In this document: piece by piece, positions 24,602-35,595 of the stretch | How positions within the stretch are numbered: the first letter of the stretch is position 1 | Layout of the letters: each line of letters begins with the position of its first letter | NCBI GenBank assembly: GCA_035578155.1 | Contig: JAPWDM010000008.1 | Coordinates: 32,696,280 to 32,760,279, forward strand | DNA length: 64,000 bases | Origin: Brachynemurus nebulosus | Taxonomy: Eukaryota > Arthropoda > Insecta > Neuroptera > Myrmeleontidae | Direction: 5' to 3' | Position numbers and translations under genes: made by a program | Notes under the pieces: generated by a model | Told to the model about the DNA's origin: nothing | Databases searched by the model: none | Seen by the model: the letters and a program-made list of their open reading frames with translations, nothing else

Positions 24602-25676
24602 ATAAAAAACACTTTACTACCACTACACTTATATATTTTAACGTTTCCCTAATTGCTAGCGGAGGGCCCCCCTTGCCCCCGAGTATGGGCCCCTTTGCTA
24701 CCGATCCTTGCGCGAGAAGCAGTTATTAGTTGGCAAAGAGCAAAAGTCAAAGAAGATGAGCCTTTCGATGTTGTGAGTATATTTAATGTATCGGCACGCA
24801 CACACTCAATGAGTCTATGACGTCAGTAAAAATTTCCATATTATCCAATTATTTTAACAAACACTCACAAATCACACATGATATGCCACATAAAACGTAT
24901 TTCAAGTCAAAAACATCTCTTAGTTTGATGAAACAAAATGATATATTAATTACTCTTATTAATGAGATTATTTTCAGACACACCCTGTATATATTTATAT
25001 CAACTACATACAACATCACTTCCCTATGTATTATTTAGAATTCACAAAATATCTTTGTGTAAATTATAAATATACGTACATTATATATTTAGTGTGACTA
25101 TTATTCATTTGTATGTAAACGATTATAATTTTAATATCCATATGGGACCATTTATTATTACGTACTGTAGTGTACCAAGTGATTATAACGGAATGTAGTG
25201 TACCCGCGAAGAGAGAGGGAGCGGTGTGCGGTATTTTCCTACATATTTGTTTTAATTAAAAATAATAGTTGTATATCTATGACTGTTCTAATTATATTTA
25301 TTCAAATGATGATATATGTGTATATATATAATATATATAGAGGGTGTTTTATGTAAATTCGTCCCCGGTGAAATTAATTTATATGTAAAAGGAAAAAATA
25401 ATGGTATGTGTGGATGTATTTGCATATTTTTCTGTTTGCTGACAAAAAAAAAATTAAAATGAATGCAAATAAAAATTTGATGGTTTCAAAAACGGTTTCG
25501 AGTAGGTACCTATGTTGGATGCTTGGATGGAATAATTGACAGTCAGTTTCTCATATTTGTTTGGTAAGTACCAGAAGTGAATTAAAATGAAGTGGGCTTG
25601 CATTTCAAACCAATAAATTTTGTTTTTATAATTCTATAAATAAAATTTGTGATTTTATAAAAATAACTGTTGTGGA
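24602..25676. other. Gene-free stretch
   Basis: A short GC-rich piece lies at 24655-24725. TGACGTCA occurs at 24818-24825. The plus frame at 24817-25038 has no domain. Confidence 0.45.
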
Positions 25677-26349
25677 ATAATTGAAGACGTGAGCGGATGA
25701 AGGTGTTATGTAACATTTTTTTTAAAACATCATTTTTTGCCAAATTTTTAAATATCCTGTGCTTAGTGATGAGCAAAATTAGTCTTGATCTTGCATTTTT
25801 TTGCAAGACCAAGACCAAGACTATAAATATGGCTGCAAGATCAATACCAAGGCTCAAGTGAGGAAGACTAAGCCAAAATCAAGAAAAAAGCAAGACTCTT
25901 GCTAAGCTATTTAAATACTTTGAAAGTATAATTAATACCGTAGAGAGAGAAAATTCTGATTTTAGTAAGAAAAAATTCGCTAATAAAAGATGCAAGAAAG
26001 TGCAAGATTTTTAAGTCAATACCAAGACCAAGACTGCATTTTGCAAGACCAAAACCAAAACCTAGACTTAAACTGTTCTAGCAAGACCAAGACCAAGATT
26101 CTTAATGCAAGAACGAGACCAAGACTGCCAAGTCTTGGTCTTGGTCTTGCATTTGCTCATCACTACCTGTGCTGAAGTATCATATACTAAAATTTGGTTT
26201 CATTACGTCCAATAGTTTTGTAGAAATTTAACAATAAACATGAGCTATTGCATGGGAAATATATGTAAATAAAAACCTTCAAGCGCTTCTATTGTAAAAT
26301 TATAAAAAAAATATTACATAACACCTTCATCCATTCATGTCTTCAATTA
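25677..26349. mobile_element. TIR element carrying a nested hAT insertion
   Basis: ATAATTGAAGACGTGAGCGG (25677) with GATGAAGGTGTTATGTAA, and the near-complement CATAACACCTTCATCC..CTTCAATTAT at the right (to 26349), form inverted repeats of about 45 bases. The hAT element 25764-26165 lies inside. Without it, the remainder is about 260 bases and includes a CGTCCAATAGTTTT phrase common in insect repeats. Confidence 0.65.
25764..26165. mobile_element. hAT MITE with perfect 8-base target duplication
   Basis: The termini TAGTGATGAGCAAA and TTTGCTCATCACTA are perfect inverted repeats. CCTGTGCT flanks both (25756-25763, 26166-26173). The body is dominated by subterminal repeats of CAAGACCAAGACCAAGA on both strands. 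The 402 bases have no transposase. It is inserted in the 25677-26349 element. Confidence 0.92.
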
Positions 26350-26382
26350 TATCTTTGCATGTTTTTCGGTGTTTTCAACATA

Positions 26383-26976
26383 CACACACCGGAATAATTA
26401 GCGGAACATAAAAAGAATATAAAAACCTATTTATTAAACAAAGTTGGCGGTTTTTTTCTTCATTTTTACTTAAAATAATATTGAAGTAACGAACCAATTG
26501 ACTTTCCATAGAATTGTTTTTATTTATTATTGATGCAATTCTTTTTAAGATGTCTCTCACTTTCGAATTCAAATACCGTTTCTTCTCAATGTGGTCGAGC
26601 TTCAAACTGCCGTAGAATTGAAGAATGGCAAAGACTGTCCCAGAAAACTATAGATAACATCATGCTGAGTATAGAAAAACGAATGGAAGCTTTGATAAAA
26701 GCACGGGAGGATCCAGGTAGGATTAAAACGCTGTGTTTCATTTTCTGTTTGTTAAATAATCTTTAACTTAAATGATTCTTAGACGACATAAGATTCATTT
26801 GCCATTTTATATGATTACTTGCTTTGCTACCGAAAATAAAGGTGTATCGACTTGTGAACATGTAATTTTAAGTTATTTTAAAATTAAATAAGATTAATAT
26901 TTTCTTGAAATTAAATGCTTTGTTTGATTTTTACAGGTATATTGTATGTACGTTCCGCTAATTCTGCCGGTGTATG
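26383..26976 (+). mobile_element. Tc1-like element, internally deleted
   Basis: Inverted termini: CACACACCGGAATAATTAGC at the left, and CACCGG.AGAATTAGCGG read inward at the right. They are flanked by TA (26381-26382, 26977-26978). The body retains the last part of a Tc1-family transposase at 26608-26721 in the expected orientation near the right end. At 594 bases it is a deletion derivative. Confidence 0.8.
26608..26721 (+). pseudogene. Tc1-like transposase C-terminal fragment
   Basis: The frame reads CRRIEEWQRLSQKTIDNIML, then SIEKRMEALIKAREDPGR. This matches the C-terminal signature of Tc1-family DDE transposases: an IEEW motif, then L..I..S...R...I...G. A full protein is about 340 residues, and only the last 38 or so are recognisable. 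The DDE catalytic acidic residues would lie upstream and are missing. Downstream the frame runs on with unrelated residues to a stop at 26766, so the native end is lost. Upstream, residues before CRR do not match the family. It lies inside the TA-flanked TIRs above, which confirms origin. It is non-functional. Confidence 0.8.
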
Positions 26977-26978
26977 TA

Positions 26979-27394
26979 TTACACATCTGCAAAGCTTAAA
27001 TCAGTCTTCTAGTCAAGAATTTTTTAAAATTCTACTTGTTTGTTTAATTTTCTGCACGTATAGACCTTTAAAAACGTGTCTTCAAATGAAATTTTAAAAA
27101 TTTTGAAAATTTATAAACTTATAGCCATTTTAATACGGCAAGTTCAGGTATCAGTTATTATACTTCTTGAAACTACATTTTTCAAATTAGTCAAGAGGAT
27201 ATCTCGAGTTCTGTTTATCCAATCGGGTTCAAATTTGGTATGTCCCGTCAATACATGTTACATAATATTAATGGATTTGAGTGTTAAATTATGATACTCC
27301 ACGTCGTTCGCGCAAAACATTGTTATAAATTCAATGAGAAGTACCTATATAAGTGTAATAATTATGCAGAACTTGCAAAGAATAATAATTTTTG
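26979..27394. other. Gene-free repeat-like stretch
   Basis: GAGGATATCTCGAGTTCTG and CAATCGGGTTCAAATTTGG at about 27196-27240 are phrases typical of insect dispersed repeats. No gene. Confidence 0.45.
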
Positions 27395-27935
27395 TGTAAT
27401 GCATGCACATGCTCAAAATCGTTTTTCTATTTTGCCGTGGGAATGAGGAATTTTCCCGGAGTAAAAAGTATCTTAAATCTTGACCCAAGTAATAAGTTAT
27501 CATCACACCAAATTTCATCAAAATCCGTTCAATAGTTTTTGCATAATACGTGCACATGCACAAAATGGTTTTTCTATTTTCCCGTGGGAATGAGGCATTT
27601 TCCCGTAGTAAAAAGTATCTTAGTTGTTACCCTAGGTGATAAGTTATCACCACACCAACTTTTATTAAAATCCGTCCAACAGTTTGTCACATCCGTCCAA
27701 CAGCATCCTTAATGTGTGCACATGCTCAAAATGGTTTTTCCATTTTCCCGTGGGAATGAGAAATTTTTCCGAAGTAAAAATTATTCTAGATGTTGACCCA
27801 GGTAATAAGTTATCATCATACCAAATTTTTCATAAAAATCCGTCCAATAGTTTTTGCGTGATGCGTGAACAGACAGACAAAAATTTTAAAAATCGCTGTT
27901 TTGATATCCTACATCGACAACTATTTACAGTGCCA
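27395..27935 (+). repeat. Three-unit tandem repeat ending in a GACAGACA tail
   Basis: Units of about 150-165 bases start at about 27402, 27549 and 27715. Each has CACATGC.CAAAAT.GTTTTT, CCGTGGGAATGAG, AAGTTATCA..ACACCAA and CCGTCCAATAG. The third ends with GTGAACAGACAGACAAAAAT and a short downstream tail. This arrangement matches tails seen in many insect retroelements or MITEs, but the parent element is not identifiable here. The short frames across it are not coding. Confidence 0.75.
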
Positions 27936-28315
27936 GTATAATTTTCAAAAAATATTCCGTGTACAGAAATGGTCTCATTACAATTTTATTATATGTATAG
28001 ATATGATATATATTTCCAATTATTAATTTTTACTATTTTTAAAAAATAAAGACTTTGCAAAATATGACAAAAAATATCTTTTTTTTTTAAAACAGCCGCG
28101 ATGTTATGATTTTAAAATTTTTTTATCGTATAGTTTCTGTCAAAATTTCAACCTTTCTAAACCGGAATCTTTTTCTTTTTATGGTTGCAGATGAATACAA
28201 ATTCCAAAATTATGTCAACCAGGACATCACTTTTTTGTATGGCTATATTTAAATCGCTATAAGTTCTTGAATTTTTTTTTTTTGTAAGAAATTTTTTATA
28301 ATATCAATAAGTAGA
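27936..28315. other. Gene-free AT-rich stretch
   Basis: Nothing supportable seen. Confidence 0.5.
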
Positions 28316-28317
28316 TA

Positions 28318-29245
28318 GGGTAAGTGCGGGAGAGATGCCGCAGTAGCCATAGTTCGTCCGTTGATTGTTAGATAGCGCTTTTAATGGATTATATGTTAAG
28401 CTGTATATGGTAACATTTATGATTAGTCCATCAGTTTAGTAATTATCCAACTTTTTATTATTAAAAAGTAAGTTTTTTAAAATAATATTTTATCAAGCAT
28501 TTAATTCATTAGAATTTAAGAATGTGCATATATATCATTGTTTTAATGAAAATGAGTTTTGTTACTAAATTAGGTATATTTTAAAAGTACTGTATAAAAT
28601 TTTAGGTTAGAATTCCGCACTATGCTTGCTATAGCAATATGCGGCATCTATCCCAACAAAAAGGAGAGATGCCGCATTTAAAGTTGGTATAGATGCCGCA
28701 TCATATTATACATATATTAAAAACATAGACTGATACCTTAATTATGCAATTTTTTTTTTTTTTGGACTGTAAATTATGCTACGTAAATATAAAAGATCCA
28801 TTAATGGATCAGGAAGAGCTCTCATATTAGTGAAGATAAAGAAAATAGTGATGATTGCCTGTGTATTAAATGTTCTGAAAAGTATTAAGGGAACAAAAAG
28901 AAAGTTGACTGGTTAAGATGTATAAAGTACCAAAAATGGTTACATAAGGCATCCATCATGTATGAAGATGTGTGTAAAATGCAAAATTGTTAATATGAAC
29001 TATGCGGCGTCTAACTTTCTTTTATGCGGCATCTCTTCCATAGGTGTGGGAGAGACGCCGCTTTGCAGGCTCTACAAAAATGTTAATTATGAATCATTTA
29101 TGACTCAAAATTTAAAATTATTTGCAAATACTTTTAAAGAACAATGTTTACATTTATTGTGTACCAAATTTAAAATCAATTAAATGCATACTTTAAGAAT
29201 TATCAAGTGTTTTCAAAATGTGCGGCATCTCTCCCGCATTCACCC
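28318..29245 (+). mobile_element. pogo-like deletion derivative, TA-flanked
   Basis: The left terminus GGGTAAGTGCGGGAGAGATG (28318) and the right terminus, GGGTGAATGCGGGAGAGATG read inward from 29245, are inverted repeats flanked by TA (28316-28317, 29246-29247). The word GAGATGCCGC or its complement recurs at 28641, 28663, 28690, 29003, 29024 and 29049. Inside, the start and the damaged C-terminal zinc finger of a pogo-type transposase are joined (28776-28993). Together these place the family in pogo (Tc1/mariner superfamily). Confidence 0.85.
28776..28993 (+). pseudogene. pogo-type transposase remnant: N-terminus joined to C-terminal zinc finger
   Basis: The ATG at 28776 opens MLRKYKRS, the basic start usual in pogo/Tigger transposases before the CENP-B-like helix-turn-helix. 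In another frame, 28829-28993 reads SEDKENSDDCLCIKC, a stop at residue 20, then WLRCIKYQKWLH. This is the cysteine/tryptophan/histidine spacing (CxxC, W, CxxC, W.H) of the C-terminal zinc finger found in insect pogo-like transposases. One expected cysteine is Y and another S. The DNA-binding core and DDE domain are missing. I infer that internal deletion plus drift made it non-functional. The finger assignment is by motif, without database comparison. Confidence 0.65.
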
Positions 29246-29247
29246 TA

Positions 29248-29499
29248 GTAATAATATTATTATTTTATTAATTTCTAGAAAAGGGCCAAAATTTTCGCTC
29301 TCGAAGCCAGAAGATCCCCTTAAAGCGAAAAAAACAATTATAATGTAGGTGCTCACTTTCGAATTTATAACATCAATTATATAATTTGAATTTTTGTATG
29401 TTTAAGGTTAAAATTTGCCATTTTTGGCGGTTTTGTTAATTTTAAGATACTATGACATCACTAAGGCCTCATATTTTTAATCAAAACTACCATTATACC
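29248..29499. other. Short gene-free spacer
   Basis: No gene. AT-rich sequence between two elements. Confidence 0.5.
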
Positions 29500-29501
29500 T
29501 A

Positions 29502-31324
29502 CACGGGGAGAAAATTCATATAAAAATTACTGTGCTCAGCACTACAATCGACGTGTAAAAAGCGGACATATTCAATTTTGTACGGTAAAAATATAAAAAT
29601 TATAATTAGTTATAGAAAATTTAAAGGATAGAATATTGTTTCCGTAATATTAGCTCCGTAAAATTTGTAAAACAGCACAGTAAAAAGGTCCATTGCTGAC
29701 AAAAAAAACATTTTTTAATTGTTTTTCTTACAAAAATTACCATGCTGTATTATAATATTTGAAATGCTATCTGCTAATAGTAGAAAGAAAAAAAGAGAAA
29801 GAAGGTTGTGTGTGTTGTGAACGCTGTTGAAATGTACCTCACTCATAGCAAGTCACCAGCCAACCATAGGTGTGGACGACCAACTTGGTCGGACGAGTCG
29901 GACCAAGCACCTTAATTCATTAGACTGTCTTACAAGCAGCAAGCAGTATTCATCACACTGTGTTAAAGGACGGGGAAGTCACCGTTTAATTCATCATTTT
30001 GTTACTTCGCTATCTTTAGTATTAGAATATATTGTTGGCAATCATTTTTGTATACATCATAAAGTTCTTACAGGTTCGAAGTTTTTACAGGTACCGCCCA
30101 AGCAACATAAGGTTGCGGGTCAGATGCGCAAATGAAAGAGTACGACAACAAGAATTAAACTATAACATATATGCATAAGAGTGTGATAATAGTTGTGTTA
30201 GCACATTAAATTTTACCATGCTAGCACATATTTTTTATTTTGGTCGTCGATCGCACACGCATGATAAGAGAGCATGCTAATTTTTCTGAAATTTTATGTA
30301 CAAAAATTGTATGTTTTTTCTCTCCGTGTATAGAATGAATAAAAGTTAAATTATTTTCAAACATATTCCATCGTAGTTACTAGATATTCTTTGGCATAAT
30401 TTGGAATTATATTAAAAGATTTTTTCTTGAATTAAAAATTTAAATGATTATAATTTTTTGTTACAAATCAAACCAGTAACTGTAAGTATACTCACATAGA
30501 ATATAATGAAAGTTATTCGTTGTGATTTTATTTAATGAATTTTAATGCAAAAAGCATCTTGACAAATAAAATTTGATTTACTTGCCAGGGTAAACAATAA
30601 AATTATATGAATATTTGAAATTCACAAAGAGGAAAATACAGTATAATTTTAAATTTTGAAACAACAAACCTACATAATTATGTATATGTAAATATATGTC
30701 GAAATATTAATTCTGCGTTTCAACTTAATTCAACTCTATGTTTGTTTCGAGCTAATTCAATTTTTGTTTATTTGAATTCAATTTGAATGAGAACTTTATA
30801 CTGCAATTAACTTAAGAAAGATATGATTTATTATTTTTCGGACAGTCCCAGTGTAATAGTTTATTCGATGAACTATCCGCTATAGTATTTAAGCGAGAGT
30901 CACACTAGGCCTTAATAGAGTCCACGAAAGTCAATTCCATATCTGATTGTGAGTCACACTAGTCGTCTGTAGAAGCAACTTGCTGACCCCCTTTGTCAAT
31001 TCAAAATGACCAACAAATTTATTATTTGCTGCAAGTTTCAATTTTATGTGACGTTTTATTCGACTGAATCATTAAAAGTTGAGGCATAACATCTATTTAT
31101 TAAAACTCTCCTGCATAAATTTTGAAGTTCAGTATTACTGTTTTACTGTGCTGTTTTACAAATTTTGCGGAAATAATATTACGGAAACAATATTCTATCC
31201 TTTAAATTTTCTATGATTAATTATAATTTTTATATTTTTACCGTACAAAATTGAATATGTTCGCCTTTTACACGCCGATTGTAGTGCTGAGCACAGTAAT
31301 TTTTATATGAATTTTCTCTCCGTG
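29502..31324. mobile_element. TA-flanked element with about 185-base inverted termini
   Basis: The left arm 29502-29685 begins CACGGGGAGAAAATTCATAT and includes ACTGTGCTCAGCACTACAAT. The right arm 31141-31324 is its complement with a few differences. TA lies at 29500-29501 and 31325-31326. A third partial terminus, TTTTTTCTCTCCGTG then TA, ends at 30328 and suggests a nested or duplicated end. The frame at 29827-30135 inside has no domain and starts with a non-ATG codon. Unclassified, 1.8 kb. Confidence 0.75.
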
Positions 31325-31326
31325 TA

Positions 31327-32723
31327 GGTTTCAATTATTGGGGTATGAGAGACGAACAGACCTGCAGAAACTATAAGGATTTCGAAATCTAAGAAATGAA
31401 AGTTTTTAGATGAAAATATCCCTATGTTGTTCTCCTTCCCGATAATGGTCGGGAATTCAACGTAGATATCATCCTTATTATCAACAACGAATACAATTTG
31501 GATTAAAACATTTATTTAAAAAAACAAAAAACAAAAAACAAATTCACCTCTTTGACAAAAAAACCTCCCTTTAACATGAAAAAATATTAATTTAAAAAAA
31601 ATTAAATTAACATCCATCTCACTTTTATGTATCCAACAGTAGAGCAATAGAATATCTTGGGATTTTTTTTTTTAAATTCAAACACATCTGTCTTTAGGAA
31701 AACAAAAAAATGCTATAATGAAATGTGAAAAAAGAAAAATAGTGACATTACATGAGCCGACTTATCTTGATTCTACTATATTTTTTCAATTTCAATTTTT
31801 TTTAAATAACAGATAAAGACGGCAAGTAGGAGATAGACGTATACAGAAACAGATGGAAATGTATTAAATCTTAATCAAAAAATAAAGAGACATACATTCA
31901 TTTATTCACTCACTCGCGCCCTAGCTCTTTCATTCGTTCGTTCATCTAATTTGAATTATATGTTTTGTCAAAATTACATGTCACAAGATACTATGAAATA
32001 CGTTTATGTGTGTAAATGTGTCTGTCCGTCTGTCTGTTGTGAACTATGTGTAGCTTTGTAGCTCAGTATTGAGTTTGGTTGTGCGAAATACAAAAATTGA
32101 AATGAATATTTTTCATTTGAAATAAATTGTAAATTCGGTTCGTTTCCATACTGTTGGTTTATTTTTAGTTTTGTGACTGGTATTTATCACTTTAGTTGGG
32201 TGATTTACTTAAGGGGTTACTCAGGGTTGCAGACAAAAAACCAAATTTTTTTTACTTAGTATTTTTGTTCCTTTATATTTAAAAAATCATCACTTAAAAT
32301 CGGAAAAAGAAATAGTTGTTGAGTTATATATTATGCATGCTCTGCTATTTCTAACTTTTATTTTATTTTATGTTATAAATGTCGAATCCGTTCATTATTA
32401 TTGATTATTTTCAGTTAAGTGTCAATTAAATACGTAACAAAGGATTTTAAACAGGCCAATTTTTATATCGACATCGAAGTTGACGACTTATAGTTGCTTC
32501 TGAACTCGCGCGTGATTTGTATGAGCGAGAAAGAACGTAACGTGATGAGCGCTGCGTGGAACATCAGACGAGTAAAGGATAACACTTTTGAATTCTTTGA
32601 ATTGTGAATTCGCTTTGAATTGTGTTTAAAATTACTGAATTGATTTGTTGTTTGTTTTAGTAGTTGGGCACTGTCTTTTATTGTTTAATATTCAAAATTT
32701 TGTGCTCATGGTAATTATTGAAA
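31327..32723. other. Gene-free stretch with a lone TTAA-style end
   Basis: 31327-32200 is AT-rich with no gene. TTAAGGGGTTACTCAGGGTT at 32207 looks like the end of a TTAA-type element, with no partner found. 32480-32720 may be the 5' part of the hAT remnant that follows, but its left terminus and duplication were not found. Confidence 0.4.
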
Positions 32724-32837
32724 ATGGATGAGTTTTTGGGAAGACATGCACAACTGTCAACTTCAAGTTCCAATGAGAGCAATGAAACAAAACCAAAGAA
32801 AAAGTGTCTACATGACGACAATTATTTAATACTCTAA
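32724..32837 (+). pseudogene. hAT transposase N-terminal stub, 37 residues
   Basis: The frame opens MDEFLGRHAQLSTSSSNESN, continues with a lysine-rich KPKKK, then DDNYL, and stops. The MD.FL start, serine-rich segment, basic stretch and D..Y.L are characteristic of hAT transposases of the ZBED5-like/Buster type, whose full length is usually 550-650 residues. The BED finger, DDE and dimerisation domains are missing. The stub sits about 200 bases from a canonical hAT terminus in the correct orientation, consistent with a deletion derivative. Family assignment rests on motif style. Confidence 0.6.
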
Positions 32838-33034
32838 TTTACTGTTATTTAAAATAAGCCGCAGTTATTTATTTTGAAATTTTATCAAGCGAAAGTATGA
32901 AACCATCACATTACTGTAACCTTTAATTAACCTTTCTTTATTGAATATTATATATTGAACTAGAGTGGTTTTATTGTTAAAGTAAGTGCGATCCCCTTAA
33001 AAAGGCTTCGCGACCCACAGGTTGAAAAACACTG
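32724..33034 (+). mobile_element. hAT remnant: transposase start plus 3' terminus
   Basis: The right end, read inward from 33034, is CAGTGTTTTTCAACCTGTGG then GTCGCGAAGCC, a classic hAT terminus. The 8 bases outside are TTATACAT, but no matching upstream copy was found, so the left end is lost or diverged. A 37-residue transposase N-terminus (32724) is followed directly by 3' untranslated sequence, indicating a large internal deletion. Confidence 0.75.
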
Positions 33035-33131
33035 TTATACATTAACAGATTAATCAGACATAATACTTTGAACGTGTTTTACTCAAAACAACGTTTCTAA
33101 AAACGGTGCATATATGCTGCAGCCAGAAGCT

Positions 33132-33134
<3 letters not shown>

Positions 33135-33203
<69 letters not shown>
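33135..33203. repeat. (TA)n microsatellite, left of the 33204-34232 element
   Basis: About 34 uninterrupted TA repeats ending exactly at the left terminus of the next element. Confidence 0.95.
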
Positions 33204-33205
<2 letters not shown>

Positions 33206-34230
33206 TCGGTTTGGTGCGAAAACTCATTAAGTGACAAATTTTTCAAAAATGAGTTTTTTATATTTTTCAGCTGACTTTTACTTTCTCTTTTGATTGATAA
33301 TATTCAGTAGATGATACGACCACTAGATTTCCTCATTTTGCGTTTGCAAATAATCATTATTTGATATTTACCATTTTTTTGTAGAACTAAAAATCATTAA
33401 AGTCACTTACTGACTTTTTGCATTACAAAATACTACAACAAATATTAGAAATATGAGATATAAAACTCACTAGACCATTTTCCAGGCAAAATAACAAACA
33501 AGTTATAACTTGTTTTTTTACAATTTCGTTTTCTCATATTACTTTATTTAAAGTTTTGTTATTCTAGGTATATAAAAAGTTTTTTTTTTTGTATTTTTTG
33601 TACCTATGTTTTTTAATAAATTGATACGTTTAATTTATTTTGTTATATGCATACAGTTTAATTATTTTTGAATTGTTAAAACATAGTTTTAACAGTAATA
33701 CTGTTAATTTGGAAGATTAAAATTGAATGTTCCTATGGAAAGTAACGGATCCTGCAGTACAGGATAGTACTGATGGCAAATTTTGGTCTATAAAAGAAGT
33801 AGTGCCTCTAATATTTTTGTAATGCTAGGTTTGCTTATATAAAATTCTAAAACGTTTATTTTACAAAAATTTTTTATAATGTTATATTTAGATCAATACT
33901 TGAGTTATATTTTTTTTTTTTGTTAACTTATAAGTTAATATGATTTTCATTTAAATTAATTGTCATTATATATTCAGTTGCAGTATTTTTATTTTGTGGA
34001 AAAATTCATTAAGTACGAAAAACAAAGTTTGTGAGACGCCTTTGAAAATTTCTTGACTAAATCTTATTTAAAATTTTGATTTTCTTATATCTCTAGCGGT
34101 TTTAACAACTTAAACAAAACAAATCTGTTGCTTAAACATTTTGGACAAGCAAACATAATTAACAATTTTTCATTTCCATTTATCTCTGAAATTTAAAAAT
34201 GTTACTTAATGAGTTTTCGCACCAAACCGA

Positions 34231-34232
<2 letters not shown>
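33204..34232. mobile_element. TIR element inserted between two (TA)n tracts
   Basis: The left terminus CGTCGGTTTGGTGCGAAAAC, then TCATTAAGT, is repeated as a perfect complement at the right end (about 34204-34232). Both ends abut long (TA)n tracts, as expected for an element that targets TA. The word CATTAAGT recurs subterminally (34007). No transposase is seen, but 1029 bases would hold little more than a relic. Confidence 0.85.

Positions 34233-34304
<72 letters not shown>
34233..34304. repeat. (AT)n microsatellite, right of the 33204-34232 element
   Basis: About 36 uninterrupted AT repeats starting exactly at the right terminus. The frame at 34199-34384 only translates this repeat as alternating I and Y. 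Confidence 0.95.
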
Positions 34305-34308
<4 letters not shown>

Positions 34309-35025
34309 TATAACGTATGAGCATGCTTTCGAAGCGCTACAACCTTTCTGGATCACTAAACCTAAAAGAATTCAGCACTTTTAAATTGCAACTGTTTTTT
34401 ACAGACACTTAAACTACCGGCAACTTTTCAATTTTTTTCTATAATGGTGTAATTTTAACTTTATTAGGAACTCAAAAAAAAAAATGTTTTTTTCAAAATC
34501 CTGTTTGATTTTCTAATTTTTGAACATCCATTCAAGCTGTATGCTGCGCGCCATGAAAAGTTTTTTTTTTTTTTTAAGCGTAGATGTTAACACCTACGCT
34601 TAAATAAACCTACAATAAAATGCACGGTTATTGAATGAAGAATACTTAAAGGAATGTTTGGTAATATGTAAAAGGTATCAAATCGATTGCATATAAGGTT
34701 TCTTTTGAAAAAATTATTCGAAATATGTTGTTTTTTTTTTTAACTTCTAACCTTGAATAACTCCTTAAAAAATATCTTAAAGAAATATTTGTTTGATTTC
34801 ATTTCCGTTTTAAGTATTTTAACGTAAGGTTCTGACTGAAAGTTAAAATTTAAAGAATTTCTCTTGATTGTTAAAAGTACCGTTTCCACAGTGTAATTCT
34901 AAAGAAAAATACTATTTTAGCCTTGTTTGGAAACCTATGAAAGGGATCCACGTTTCTGTAAAAAAAATTCGCAGATCACTGTCACCTAGAGGCGACACTG
35001 GCAATTCTCGAGTTAACTCGACCTC
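34305..35025. other. Gene-free stretch with a 26-base palindrome
   Basis: AAGCGTAGATGTTAAC, followed by ACCTACGCTT, at 34576-34601 is palindromic except for one base pair and follows a long T tract. Frame 34868-35128 has no domain. Confidence 0.5.
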
Positions 35026-35595
35026 AGTTAACCCAGAATCATCGATCTGGGACATTTTCAAGAATATTTTTGTTAAATGCATTATTTTGTTTGAGTTCCA
35101 GTCTATTCTTAAAAGAATATTAGCTTAATCTAAACTTTTCTGTTATTAATTTCATTTAATATTCGACCGATATTCGAAAGTATAGTATTCTTGATTCTCC
35201 TCTATGCTCTAGCCTACCTTTTCTATTTAATATTCATCCTAAAATTATTAATATTTAATAATGGCTGCTCAGTATAAATCACCTGGTGACTGTTACAGAG
35301 AGTCGCTCGAAGCACACGTTATCTTCGTTTCAATCAATCTCTAACCAATTACGGTACAATTAACTCCTTAACTGTACCAATGAGTCACCAGGACCTTGAG
35401 AATCACTGATCTAAGACGTTTCCAAGAATGTTTTCTTTAAATCCATTATTTTATTTCAGTTCCAGTCTCTTCTTAAAAGAATATTAGCATAATCTAGAAT
35501 TTACTGTTATTAATTTCAGTTAATGTAGTTCGACCTACATTCAAAAGTAATATTATCCACCCTACCTTTTCCATTTAATATTTATCCTAAAATTA
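35026..35595 (+). repeat. Direct duplication, about 230-base copies 362 bases apart
   Basis: Copy 1 (about 35026-35260) and copy 2 (about 35388-35595, continuing after 36812) share GTTCCAGTCT, TTCTTAAAAGAATATTAGC, CTGTTATTAATTTCA and ATCCTAAAATTA. Copy 2 is interrupted by the element at 35596. Copy 1 keeps the unbroken junction AAAATTATTAATATTTAA. CCTGGTGACT (35281) and AGTCACCAGG (35382) form an inverted pair between the copies. Confidence 0.8.

Noticed and set aside
27395..27935. CRISPR-like periodic repeat
   Set aside because: Units of about 160 bases are diverged throughout, with no short conserved repeat and unique spacers, in a eukaryotic context.
29827..30135. 102-codon plus-strand frame
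   Set aside because: Begins at a non-ATG codon, lies inside a TIR element, and has no recognisable domain.
34199..34384. 61-codon frame with alternating Ile-Tyr
   Set aside because: Translation of the (AT)n microsatellite and an element terminus.
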